Assembly (NCBI RefSeq): GCF_014356525.2
Contig: NC_052508.1
Span: 59,433,441 to 59,497,440 of the forward strand
Length of the DNA stretch: 64,000 nucleotides
Reading direction: 5' to 3'
Source of the DNA: Nilaparvata lugens
Lineage: Eukaryota; Arthropoda; Insecta; Hemiptera; Delphacidae
Part shown: piece by piece, positions 54,476 to 64,000 of the stretch
How the letters are laid out: each line of letters opens with the position of its first letter
Numbering within the stretch: the first letter of the stretch is position 1
The notes under the pieces: generated by a model
Databases searched by the model: none
The model's input: only the letters and a program-made list of their open reading frames with translations
What the model was told of the DNA's origin: nothing
Translations under genes and position numbers: made by a program

Positions 54476-55742
54476 ATTTACATAAAACTGGATAAATTTC
54501 ATTGCAGATTACAAACTATTTTATAGTACAAGTCGAGTAGAATTCTTTTTTTTAAAGTTCAAGGTTGGCAGATGGGAGGTTAGTGTTCATCTTGGAAGAT
54601 GAACAATAAAATAATAAATATCATGGAAAACAATATAAGATATTATTTAACTGTATATTATTGTTAAAATCATTAGCATATCAATGGACATATATTATGA
54701 CTTCATCACTATTCTTGAAGAGTTTGTGATAAAGATTTTTGACTTACAGTGATATTTTCAAAGTGAACTGTATATTTCTAAAATTTCGATTGTAGGTGTG
54801 TGGAAAAGTGATAATATTCTCTTATTCAGGATAAGAGGAAAAACTTATGTGTGAATCTAGGAGTTATTCTGTAAGGTGAAGCGGTGCTAGGAGGAAGAGG
54901 GAGGACGTCTTGTAGGAGCTACTGTATTTTGATGATGAAGGTTACACATAACAAATAATACTAAAAACACAGTCAAATCAATATAATTGGAAATTTGAAA
55001 TAAAATAGTTACTCAGAAAGAAGATTGCTTTAAACATGTGTTAGAGATTTGTGTTTCATAGTTTTGCACATTTATGCACCTACAGCAACTTGAAAGTTGC
55101 CAACACTCTTATAATACTGCTGCTATCACGTGAATAAGAAATCGATAAATCAGAGAATCCCAGCAATAATTGATAAACTTGTGTGAGAGTAGCAGTTACC
55201 AGAGTATAACAGTTACTGAGAAAGCAGTTACCGAAGTCGGTGACTGACGTCTTGAATTATTGAATAGTTGTTGGCCCAACTAATAATGGCCACTACGGCT
55301 CTAAATATAAAACTTGGAACGCCTGCTCGCTTATAATATATAAATACTGTTGAAATATATATAGACTTTTAATACGGTTGATCTCGTGTAGAGAACCTGG
55401 CTCCCCTTCTTCAAGTGAACGTGATTTGTTCGAGTGGTGATAAAAATGTCAGTTAGTGCAACTACAAACTTGTTGTCAACAGTCAATGGTTTGGATGCTA
55501 CCTAACTAGTCGATCACTTTTCCCACATCAACTCGAAAAAGATGATTCCTCAACTAAATTAAAGCATTGATTTTTTGCAAAAGTGTATTTAGAGGCGAAC
55601 AGTTGATACCCATACAATATTAATAATTGATTTTAAGTTCTTTTTCCATTGTTTTCAATTAGTTTCTACGCAATAGATAGAGATAATAATTTGACTTTTT
55701 GTGTAGTTGAGAAGTCGATATTGTGGTAATTATTCATATTGG
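54476..55742. other. AT-rich, no gene recognised
   Basis: No motif or shared repeat seen. Confidence 0.35.
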
Positions 55743-55862
55743 ATGAAAAAGACTAAGAAATTGTCAAAAACCACAGATTTATTGATACTGAATCTGATAA
55801 TATTGATAATTTACTGATAAAAAATCTGTGGTTTTTGACAATTTCTTAGTCTTTTCCATTCA
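55743..55862. repeat. hairpin repeat sharing its arm with 5664-5716
   Basis: GAAAAAGACTAAGAAATTGT, CAAAAACCACAGATT and their inverse AATCTGTGGTTTTTGACAAT, TTCTTAGTCTTTTC flank a ~40-base loop. One arm recurs at 5664-5716. Confidence 0.85.
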
Positions 55863-56407
55863 ATAATATTTTGAAATATTATTAGTCGGTTCCTGCTGCC
55901 CGATAGCAGTCGTTAGGTCATGTCAGAGGCCCTGAAATTGATCAGGTGCGACCTGAAAACTCTGACACCAGACCTCAGCCAGCCATGTTACTTGAAATTA
56001 CACAATTTATAATATTACTAGCTGTACCCTGCCACGCTTCGCAGTGGCACATTGTGATTGAATGTTTATTTTTTTTTCTGTGGCCCCCACTATATATAAA
56101 ATATGTGTTGGGAAACCACAAATATTATGCTTGTTAAATAGATTATGAACATCTGTGTTATGTGAGCTGTTAAATCTGGTTTATTGTGCAATTACAAAAC
56201 TAAAAGGAAAAATAATGTTTATGTGAGAAATAAAATGAAAAAAAGCAAAATTTTTAGAAAAAAGAAATTAAAATGAGTAAATGAATACCTATATATAAAA
56301 TAGAAAATTATTGATGGAAAATAATTAGATTCTAAAAGAAAAAAATATTTGAGAATAGTCTCTTAAAAAGGATTGATAAAAAAATGAATTAATAATATTC
56401 ATAATAT

Positions 56408-57430
56408 CTAGTTTGTAATAAGGTCTTCACTATAATTTATTCTATTTTCAATTATCCAAGTTTTTGTTTTTGCTTTAAATATATTAACCAGTACCATTTC
56501 CTTGATGTCCATTGGCAGCCTGTTGTAAATCTTCGGTCCTAAGTATGTGACTGTTCTCTGGGCGGCAGTTGTTGTCATCCTGGGGACTGCTAGATCAATA
56601 TTCCTTCTTCGCGTGCTGTGGGTGTGGTCCATGTTGAGAAAGAACTGCGGGTTTTTCCTGATGAATGTGAGTAATTTGTGAATGTAAATTTGTCGGATGC
56701 TCAGTAGTTGGAGCTCTTCATATAGAGAATCTGAAGGGTAGAGTGGATGTTTCTGTCCCATTATTCTGAGGATGAGTTTCTGGACTTTAAAAGCAGGATT
56801 GATGTGGCAGAAATACGAAGCTCCCCATGCCAGGATTCCATATCTTGCTATTGACTCTACCAATGCGTGATATACAATTTTTAACGTATCCAGTGTGAGT
56901 ATCTGTCGGAGTTGAATGAAACTGTAAACCAGTTTCCTGAGTTTTGTTGTTTGCTGTATGATGTGTTTGTCCCACCAAAGTAAGTCGTCTATTATAACTC
57001 CTAAATATTTTATATTATCTGTTCGTTCTACTGATGGACAATTGCAGTCTAAGCGATTTATTTTGCAGTGATGTAACTTGATTGTATTTCGTACAGGTTT
57101 TTTGGAGTCCGTCAGTGAAAATGCTAGAAATTTAGTTTTTGATGAATTGAGAGTCAGGATATTACTGTGGAGCCAAAGTGTAATTTTTTCCATGCCTAAT
57201 TCAGCGGTTATGAAAGTCTCGTTCCAGTTTTTGCCTTGAAATATCACAGCTGTGTCGTCGGCAAAGACAATAATCTTGCCACCAATGTCGAGTGAGCACA
57301 ACTCATTGGCAAAGATGAGGTACAGTATCGGACCAAGAACTGTTCCTTGTGGCACGCCGAATTTTACAGGAAGGCCTTCTTCTGCACTCAGATTTTTCCC
57401 TATTCTCACTCTCTGTTTGCGAATGGTTGA
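56408..57430 (-). pseudogene. 5'-truncated non-LTR reverse transcriptase nested in the Helitron
   Basis: A minus-strand open frame of 333 codons begins inside the RT domain. It shows FGVPQGTVLGPILYLIF (RT motif 4/B region) near residues 17-33 and the catalytic FADDTAV box at about 50-56, then the thumb and C-terminal tail (NIKYLGVIIDD, ARYGILAWG, TYLGPKIYNRLP). The frame can be read a little upstream (NRKQRVRIG-type residues) until homology stops near 57440, so the endonuclease and early RT motifs are missing, as expected of 5' truncation. The remaining frame has no stops, suggesting a fairly recent insertion. The 3' flank to ~56125 is AT-rich, probably its 3' UTR. The clade is uncertain (CR1/Jockey-like). 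Confidence 0.85.
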
Positions 57431-57467
57431 GAAATGAGAAAAAACAAAGAATACATTTCATATAAGT

Positions 57468-58874
57468 TTAATTTTGCAATACTTGTTTATATACAATATT
57501 TTTTGTTTTTCCACTGTCTGCGTAAATATAAAGACTATCTGGTTTGCCGACTCGGGAACACGCAACATACAGTTGTCCATGTGAAAAGCAATCCACATCT
57601 AAATCTTGACCACACAATTCTAAAGATTGACCTTGAGCTTTGTTGATTGTGATTGCAAATGCCAATCGAATTGGGAATTGCAATCTTTTAAATTGAAATG
57701 GTGTATCGGTCGGGATCGTGGGTATTCGAGGAATGAGGACATCTTCACCTTTGAAAGGCCCTGTTAAAATCGTTGCTTCCACTACATTATTCATTAATCT
57801 CTTAACTGCAAGTCGCGTGCCGTTGCAGAGTTTTGGCTGATTAATATTCCGCAAGAGGATAATTGGCACACCTACTTTCAATTTCAATATGTGTGGTGGT
57901 ATCCCTGGCAGATCAAGTGAGTTTAGAAATTCTGTTGGATAATTAACTACTTCATCAGCTTCCACAACAGTGTCTATCGACTTATATGTAGTTTCATCAC
58001 TTTGAATACTGGATTGTATAACATTATTAAGTTGATAGACATCTTTATTCTTTGCGGCAAGGATAGCTCGTTCACTGAGCCAATCATGATTTCTATGATT
58101 ATCTGAATGTCAGGAAATACTTTTTCGATCAGTTCTTCTTTTGATGTAACTAAATTACAAAAAATATCGGGAAGTGATATTTGTCTAGACGTCTCATCGA
58201 CTGGCAGCTGACCGTTTCCAATTTCCAGTAACTGTCGTGAGAATACCTCAGCTGATGGATCATTCTGCAACTGGACACGCATATTCGTAGTCAACTCCAA
58301 TGTATGTACGTGCCGCCATAGTGTTGAATATTTCAGGCAAGCATTAATTTCGTCTGCTGGTGTCGATCGAGAAATTACAGGCAATGTTTGCCTAAAATCT
58401 CCTGCGAGCAATATCATATATATATTCATAAATATGCATTCCCGAATGGTTGAACGTTTCCACGCAAGTCTCGTAATGATCGATCAAGAGCTTCGAGCGA
58501 TTTTTATGTGCCATTGTGCATTCATCCCAAACAATTAGTTTACATTTTTGTAATACTTTTCCCATACCGGATGCTTTAGAAATATTGCACGTAGGAGTCT
58601 CAATGATTTGCATGTTTAATGGCAACTTTAGAGCTGAATGCGCAGTTCTTCCACCAGGTAACAATGTTGCAGCTATTCCAGACGAAGCAAGAGCTAAGGC
58701 TATATCACTTTTTGATCGAACCGTTGCTAGAATCAATCTAATGAGGAATGTTTTCCCAGTTCCTCCTGGCGCATCCAAGAAGAAGGTCCCCCCAACTCCG
58801 TCATTTATCATTTGCATTATGCGATCATAAATGCCTTTCTGTTCCGGGGTGGGAATTCTGAAACGGGTGGTCAA
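57468..58874 (-). pseudogene. Helitron PIF1-like helicase, frameshifted
   Basis: Three minus-strand pieces make up the C-terminal helicase of a RepHel protein. Piece 1 (58874-58392) has PTPEQKGIYDRIM, the Walker A APGGTGKT at residues 35-42 and the Walker B LIVWDEC near 115. Piece 2 (58429-57974), in another frame, has LLAGDFRQTLPVI (motif III) and LELTTNMRVQ. Piece 3 (57965-57468) has GVPIILLRNINQPKLCNGTR, LAFAITINKAQGQSL (motif V) and LYVACSRVG (motif VI), ending at a normal stop. Frameshifts lie near 58430 and 58100. In intact elements this ATP-dependent helicase unwinds DNA during rolling-circle transposition; here it is inactive and its N-terminal Rep portion is absent. Confidence 0.93.
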
Positions 58875-60165
58875 CGAAAATTTTCCGACCAGTGGTTCCG
58901 GAGATAGAGCGTTTTAAAGACAAAAACAGTTTTTGATAAGCGCTCTCACTCGGTAACTTTCCAAGTGGTACCGACGCGAGGATCTTTGATGCTGAGCCTC
59001 TGATGCAACGGGAATGAAACTGACCGGCTGAGCATTAAACGCTGGTCACGTTGAGTGATCATCTCGCATTGCGTATTGAAACTACTGTACATAAATCCTT
59101 TCCAACAATCAACTTATATCAATTATTTAATAGACTAATATATTATTATAATCTATCCCTTCATTTTGTTTATATGATCAAATAACCAGCTGACTACTAA
59201 AATATTAGCCTACTTTGTATTTTAGCATGCAACACAGCCCAGATCGTATTATCAACAACACCGTTGTCAAATGCCGGTATGTTAGTAGAAAAGAGATAAG
59301 AATTTTTTTTTATTTCTCGTTGTTTTATGATAGAAGGAAACATAGCATGAATATGAAATAGAAATAAGATATTGAAACTATAAGATAAGCCGATCAGCTT
59401 ATGAACAAAGGTTTGGAGGATTATGAAACATTGACAATTGAGAAATTATGAATACACAAATGCAAGAATAAAAGCCTCAATAATTATTATTCATTACAAG
59501 ATTGATTTACATCGATAAGATTATACTCACACTATCGACTGAATCGCCAATTGATTGTAGCACGGTACCGGTATCGATCCATTCACTGATTGAAATTACT
59601 ACAATATTAACACAAGTAACACGATTATTTGCACTGAAACACGAATTTATTATCGAAAAAAAAGCATCGGTATGCTTTCTTTGTTCTGAATTGCGAAAGT
59701 AATTGAAATCCAATAATTGTACCGGAAAACATACGGTAATCAAGAGTGTAGTTTACCGGTACTCTATATCTCACGAACCTGTTGAAGCTGCGTTTTGAAA
59801 CATGCGCGCTATCTAGCGGTCAGATTTTGCACTTTGATTGCAGCAGCGCTCAGCTCAAATCTGGCCAAAAATGGCCAAAGTTTCACCCCCTCCCCCCGGG
59901 CCACCCTGCGAGCCCGGTCAATTTTTTTTTTTTTAATCGACTTATTTTCGCGAGCTGACCCCGAATGTGAAGTCAAAAATCGGAAAAATCCATAAACAAA
60001 AAAGTTAAAAATTTTCGGGCGAGCGTAGCGCCCCTGAAAATTGTAAAAAGTAGATAAAAACCATCCTTGATGCGGATTTTATATCATGTTAAAATTTCAA
60101 CTCAATCGGTCCAGTACTTTTGGAGTTTTTGCATTACACACAAACCAACATAACATTTTTATATA
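58875..60165. other. 5' non-coding part of the Helitron
   Basis: No Rep (HUH) motif on either strand. Contains a CCCCCTCCCCCCGGG run near 59886, a T11 run near 59922 and a GGGCGAGCGTAGCGCCC stem-loop near 60017, which resembles the terminal hairpins of related elements. It ends with AATCGGTCCAGTACTTTTGG and ACACAAACCAACATAACATT, typical of this terminus. Confidence 0.55.
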
Positions 60166-60177
60166 TAGGCCTATAGA

Positions 60178-60487
60178 TTTATGTAATCGTCAATTATTGT
60201 TAGATAAGTTGATCCAACGAGGTTTCCCAATTCATTTAGTCGAAGTCATCAAGAGTTTGTACAGCGAGACAAAAAAAATCCTAGACTGCTCAGGCTCCCA
60301 GTCAGAAATTGTTATCAATGTTGGTTTGAGACAGGGTTGTCCTCTCTCACCAACTCTCTTCAATATTTATGCGGACGACCTTTGTAGGAAGTGAAAGCAA
60401 AAAATTCACCCAGGTATACAGCTAACACACAATATTGCTGTCAATTCATTATGGTTTGCAGATGATCAAGTGATATTGCAGGAATCA
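60178..60487 (+). pseudogene. non-LTR reverse transcriptase fragment, RTE-like
   Basis: Plus-strand frame DLCNRQLLLDKLIQRGFPIH, then GLRQGCPLSPTLFNIYADDL, an in-frame TGA (60392-60394), then NSLWFADDQVILQESD. This spans the RT palm from the motif after the first catalytic aspartate to the FADD box. The left side is cut at the Helitron edge and the right side at the tail of the intact non-LTR element, so both insertions interrupt it or abut it. Confidence 0.85.
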
Positions 60488-63400
60488 GATTGATTGATTG
60501 ATTGATTTTTATTGAGTGCTAGGTCTAGTAAGACCCATTGCACATTATAACAAAACATAACATCACAAAAATAATAGAATGTAAAAACTAAAGATAAATA
60601 TTCTAAGAACTTAGAATTAAATAGGTAATGAGATTACAATAAAATATTAATTATAATTAATACTAATTATAATGAAATGAAGAATATTAAACTACAATAA
60701 AAAACTAGAAAATAATTACTGCAGCATTAACAACAAGCAATAACAGATTCCATCACTCAATCAATACCAGCAGAATGAAAATTAAAACAGAAAAACAAAG
60801 TAAATACATTTTCAGCAAATTAGTAGATAGAAAAGAGAATAAAACTTGCATTGATATTTCCTTGAAAAAAAAAAAATTTGAACTGTTATTAAACAGTGGA
60901 GAAAAAAAAATGTATCTATATAATTATAGGCTATACTATCAAACCAAAAATAATCAAAGTAATACATGTTATAATGAAGTGTGTTAAATAATATAAACTA
61001 TTTATAAATGGATGTAGAAGACAAATTTTTAATATTCATATGGTATGGATCAATGTAAAACAGATAATCGTTAAAGGACTAGTCACTCATCAATCATAAG
61101 CAAATGAGCGTGCAATCTTTTCTTAAACAGGGAGAGAGACGTGGAAAACACAATGTGAGTTGGAAGGGCGTTCCACTCTCTGCTTGCTGTTGTGATGAAA
61201 GACGAATTGAATATGGATGTACGGTGATGAGGAATTTGAAGAGTGAACTGATGTGACCTGGTTTGACGAGCAGTATGAACGGATGATAACAAAGTGAATG
61301 AGTTACGCAGATAGCATGGTCCTTCATTTTTCACAATTATTTTATATACCAGAATCAGGAGGAAATATTTCCTTCGATTCTTGAGTTTCAGCCATTCCAG
61401 TTGCATAAAGTAAGGCGTTATATGCTCATCCCGCCTGGCATCGTAGATGTATCTTATTGCATAATTGAGGGATCTCTGCATCCTACCATTCAATTCATCT
61501 GTCAGGTCAACGTATACGGTTGAGCAATAATCAAGAAAGGGTATTATTAATGATCTGACCAATAGGATACGTGTGCTTTGAGGCAGGAAATGTTTCAGAC
61601 GTTTGAGCTGGTGCATGCCTGCAAACACTCTGTTACATACATGAGTGGTCTGCTCCTTCCAGCTAAGACTCTGGTCTAGATACAGTCCAAGAGTTCGCAC
61701 ACTCTTCAGGTAGGGAACAACATTTCCTGCAACAGTGATAGCCGGGAGTCTTTCCTGATCAAATCTGCTCAGAAGAGTTGGGAAGCCAAGAATGATGCTT
61801 TTCGTCTTTTGTGCATTGAGGATCAGCTGATGGGCATCAGTCCACTGCAGGAGTGACTCAATATTCTGGTTCATGGACTGAACTGCTTCTGAAATTCTTT
61901 CTTTTGAACAGTGAGCGTAGATCATAAGATCATCAGCAAATAGGTGATAAGAACAGTTTGAGAAAACAGAGGAAACATTATTGATGAAAACAGAGAAGAG
62001 AAGGGGTCCCAACACAGAGCCCTGAGGAACACCTCTCAAAACTGGTCTCCAATTAGAGGAATCACCACAGCTACCAAATACTGCCTGAAATCTGTTGGAC
62101 AAATATGAGGAGAACCATGCTACTGCAGAATCGGAGAAGTGGCAATGATACTTCAGCTTATGAATTAGCAAGGCATGAGAAACATTATCAAATGCCTTGC
62201 TCAAGTCGAACTGAATAAGTAACGTGAGTAATCTTTTATCCATAGCTGCACGTATGTCATCTGTTATGCGCAAGAGAGCAGTACATGTGCTATGATTTGG
62301 GCGGAAGCCAGACTGGAAATTCGAAAAGAAGTCAAAACTTGAAAGATATTGACTTACCTGAGCATGCACAATTCTCTCCAGTGCCTTAGATATGGAACAC
62401 AGAATATGGATGGGCCTGCAGTCTGCAGGAGCGATTGGATTAGTCGATTTAGGAATGGGTTTCACCATGGAGCATTTCCAGAGATCAGGAAATTTTCCTG
62501 TCTGAAGAGAGACATTGAATATGTGAGTGATAGAAGGTAAAATAACTGGTAACAATTTTTTATAAAATAAGCTTGGGATATTGTCAATTCCTTTAGAGTT
62601 TTTTGAGCAAGAACATATTATCTTTGACACCATAGATGGAGTAACATGTGAGAAATAGAATTTCTCTGCCGGCAAGTTATGATTGAACTGCATGATAAGA
62701 TGGTCTGAAGCCAGTGGTGCGTTGGATGCATCTGGCTGATTTGAACTGAGAGTGAAGAAATCGTTCAGTTCATTAAGAGGTATATTGATTCTAGTATTAG
62801 ATCTGGCTTTATGCGCTCCTAGTCTTCTGACATTATCCCACAGAGTAGATGTTGAATTATTTTGATTAAACTGCCTGTGATAGAAGCGAAGTTTTGCATT
62901 GCGACTCATAGATTTCACACGATTTCTCCAAGTTTTAAAGACCTCAAAGTCTATCTGGCTGCTGGTCCTTTTAAATACTCTTCTGGCTTTATCACGCTCA
63001 CGTCTGGCAATCAGTATCTCTTCATTCATCCAGGGCACTGGTTTCCGCTTAGGATGCGCAGTACGCACAGGGGCATGCCTATCAAAAATGCTGTGAATCA
63101 TATTATTGAATACTGCAACCTTATCATTGATGTCATCAATGAAACCTATAGTGTGCCATGGCATGTTGATAGCATCCTCAAGACATCTATCATCATTGAA
63201 ATGTTTGAAGTCTCTATATAAATAGCTCACTGCAGACAACTCATCACATTTCAAGTTGTAGACTAAATAAATCATATCATGCATGGAGAAGCAAGGCATA
63301 GGTATCTGTCCAAAAGAAGAAACATAATCTTTATCACTCACCACCGCTAGATCTAGTAAAGTATGTGAATTGGGTAAGTGGTAAGTCGGGTCAACATTAT

Positions 63401-64000
63401 TTACAATGTGGAAGTTGATAGAATCAAAGAGTGTCACGAGTTGCCTCCTTTCGAAGCTATCTCTCAATAGATTAGAGTTGAAATCACCAAGTAAGACAAT
63501 ATGTTGATAGCTATGCATTATCTGCAACAGAGAGTGCTCAAGGAGTGACAGTCGACCTGCTTTGGGTGGCCGGTATACAATCCCTACAAGAATTTTGTCT
63601 TCACAAGCTGTGATCTCTATGAAGATAAACTCCGGAGAGTTGGAGTAGGGTTGAGGAGAAGATAACACATGTTTGGGTGACAAAGAGGAGCGAACATACA
63701 CGGCAACCCCACCTCTGTCCCTCCCGACTCTATCATTACGAAAAACGCAATACTCCGGAATGCTGAAAGAACAGGAATCCAGTGATGGTTTAAGCCAGGA
63801 TTCACTAACACCTATTATATCAAAATTCAAAATAGTGGAAAATGTCTCGCTGAAATCATCGAAATGACCAGGTAAAGATTCAGCATTGATATGACAGAAC
63901 CTGAGAGAAGACGAGTGACCATCCAGCAGTCGTGCTAACTCAGATACGCTCACATCCATTAGTATGAAATGTAATGTACTAGTAATGTATTAATATATTA
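60488..64000 (-). mobile_element. non-LTR retrotransposon, 3' end and complete ORF2
   Basis: Read on the minus strand it comprises the endonuclease-RT ORF, a ~570-base AT-rich 3' UTR, an AATAAA-like signal and a terminal (AATC)n tail (60488-60507). The tail replaces poly(A), as in several CR1/RTE-type clades. The 5' end and any ORF1 lie beyond the window, so the target duplication cannot be tested. It inserted into the RT fragment at 60487. Confidence 0.92.
61083..63959 (-). CDS. non-LTR retrotransposon ORF2: endonuclease and reverse transcriptase
   Basis: 958 uninterrupted codons. The start at 63959 is the first ATG after an in-frame TAA about 12-15 codons upstream. Residues ~18-230 form an apurinic-type (EEP) endonuclease: FCHINAESL, IIGVSESWL with the catalytic Glu, RGGVAVYVR, GIVYRPP, LLGDFNSNL, and the final His in FSMHDMIY, where many relatives have SDH. 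Residues ~460-740 form the reverse transcriptase: KCSMVKPIPK, FQSGFRPNHST, FDLSKAFDNVSH, RGVPQGSVLGPLLF and the catalytic FADDLMIY. A C-terminal tail follows (IIPFLDYCSTVY, REWNALP). It nicks target DNA and primes cDNA synthesis. No RNase H domain. The clade is CR1/Jockey-like by motif style. All catalytic residues I can check are present, so it could be a recently active copy. Confidence 0.95.
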   Translation of the reverse strand: MDVSVSELARLLDGHSSSLRFCHINAESLPGHFDDFSETFSTILNFDIIGVSESWLKPSLDSCSFSIPEYCVFRNDRVGRDRGGVAVYVRSSLSPKHVLSSPQPYSNSPEFIFIEITACEDKILVGIVYRPPKAGRLSLLEHSLLQIMHSYQHIVLLGDFNSNLLRDSFERRQLVTLFDSINFHIVNNVDPTYHLPNSHTLLDLAVVSDKDYVSSFGQIPMPCFSMHDMIYLVYNLKCDELSAVSYLYRDFKHFNDDRCLEDAINMPWHTIGFIDDINDKVAVFNNMIHSIFDRHAPVRTAHPKRKPVPWMNEEILIARRERDKARRVFKRTSSQIDFEVFKTWRNRVKSMSRNAKLRFYHRQFNQNNSTSTLWDNVRRLGAHKARSNTRINIPLNELNDFFTLSSNQPDASNAPLASDHLIMQFNHNLPAEKFYFSHVTPSMVSKIICSCSKNSKGIDNIPSLFYKKLLPVILPSITHIFNVSLQTGKFPDLWKCSMVKPIPKSTNPIAPADCRPIHILCSISKALERIVHAQVSQYLSSFDFFSNFQSGFRPNHSTCTALLRITDDIRAAMDKRLLTLLIQFDLSKAFDNVSHALLIHKLKYHCHFSDSAVAWFSSYLSNRFQAVFGSCGDSSNWRPVLRGVPQGSVLGPLLFSVFINNVSSVFSNCSYHLFADDLMIYAHCSKERISEAVQSMNQNIESLLQWTDAHQLILNAQKTKSIILGFPTLLSRFDQERLPAITVAGNVVPYLKSVRTLGLYLDQSLSWKEQTTHVCNRVFAGMHQLKRLKHFLPQSTRILLVRSLIIPFLDYCSTVYVDLTDELNGRMQRSLNYAIRYIYDARRDEHITPYFMQLEWLKLKNRRKYFLLILVYKIIVKNEGPCYLRNSFTLLSSVHTARQTRSHQFTLQIPHHRTSIFNSSFITTASREWNALPTHIVFSTSLSLFKKRLHAHLLMIDE

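Larger units (their letters stand above)
56018..60177 (-). mobile_element. Helitron (rolling-circle transposon), decayed
   Basis: On the minus strand the right end reads GCCACTGCGAAGCGTGGC (a stem-loop), AGGGTACAG and CTAG followed by T, the canonical Helitron 3' end (hairpin, then CTRR, inserted in A/T). The 5' end is taken at TCTATAGGCCTATATATAAA (60177), beginning with TC after A, like many insect Helitrons; it is less certain. Inside lie the PIF1-like helicase remnants (57468-58874) and a nested 5'-truncated non-LTR element (~56125-57440). About 1.3 kb between the helicase and the 5' end shows no Rep/HUH endonuclease motif, so it cannot be autonomous. Confidence 0.8.

Noticed and set aside
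62349..63867. Plus-strand frames of 63-119 codons over the non-LTR element
   Set aside because: They are antisense shadows of the 958-codon minus-strand ORF.

Overview
The window looks like intergenic or intronic DNA from an insect with a large, AT-rich, transposon-dense genome. Several repeat families here (the 'GAGCGAAGTGAGGTC' element at 9.5 and 22.8 kb, the 'TATAGTGAG' hairpins, the AATA-tailed retroposon ends) match what I remember of brown planthopper (Nilaparvata lugens) sequence. I therefore infer a delphacid planthopper or close hemipteran; this is memory, not a search result. I found no convincing host protein-coding gene, no functional tRNA or rRNA gene and no CRISPR. All protein homology I can recognise belongs to transposable elements.

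Layout. 1-6.7 kb: a nest of elements. A MITE (intact copy at 5763-6140) is split at its other copy (1-4250) by a 579-bp foldback MITE and a 3.4-kb element, and it runs into a purine-only minisatellite with GGA/GAA expansions (4250-5550), one unit of which also lies at 6366-6650. 7.3-8.0 kb: tail of a non-LTR retrotransposon. 9-53 kb: a field of about 30 copies of one ~95-bp hairpin MITE. Between them lie foldback elements (15.0, 17.3, 32.5, 46.2, 48.7, 51.3 kb), two tRNA-derived SINEs (11.1 and 35.4 kb), an element with 25-bp flanking direct repeats (22.8-23.8 kb), a GC-rich TIR element nested in another MITE (21.0-21.8 kb), a hAT remnant (39.0-39.9 kb), Jockey-type retroposon tails (43.1-44.0 kb), a diverged tandem segmental duplication (15.1-17.1 kb) and many long purine- or pyrimidine-only tracts. 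56.0-60.2 kb: a Helitron on the minus strand with a decayed PIF1-like helicase, itself carrying a 5'-truncated non-LTR element. 60.2-64 kb: a reverse-transcriptase fragment interrupted by a non-LTR retrotransposon whose 958-codon endonuclease/reverse-transcriptase ORF is uninterrupted; its 5' part runs off the window.

The parts do not form a pathway. They record successive insertions, and the order can be read in several places (empty sites, direct repeats, duplicated MITEs). The strongest candidates for something undescribed are the very dense short-hairpin MITE family with a conserved asymmetric loop, the elements flanked by unusually long direct repeats, and the expanding triplet minisatellite inside a MITE.
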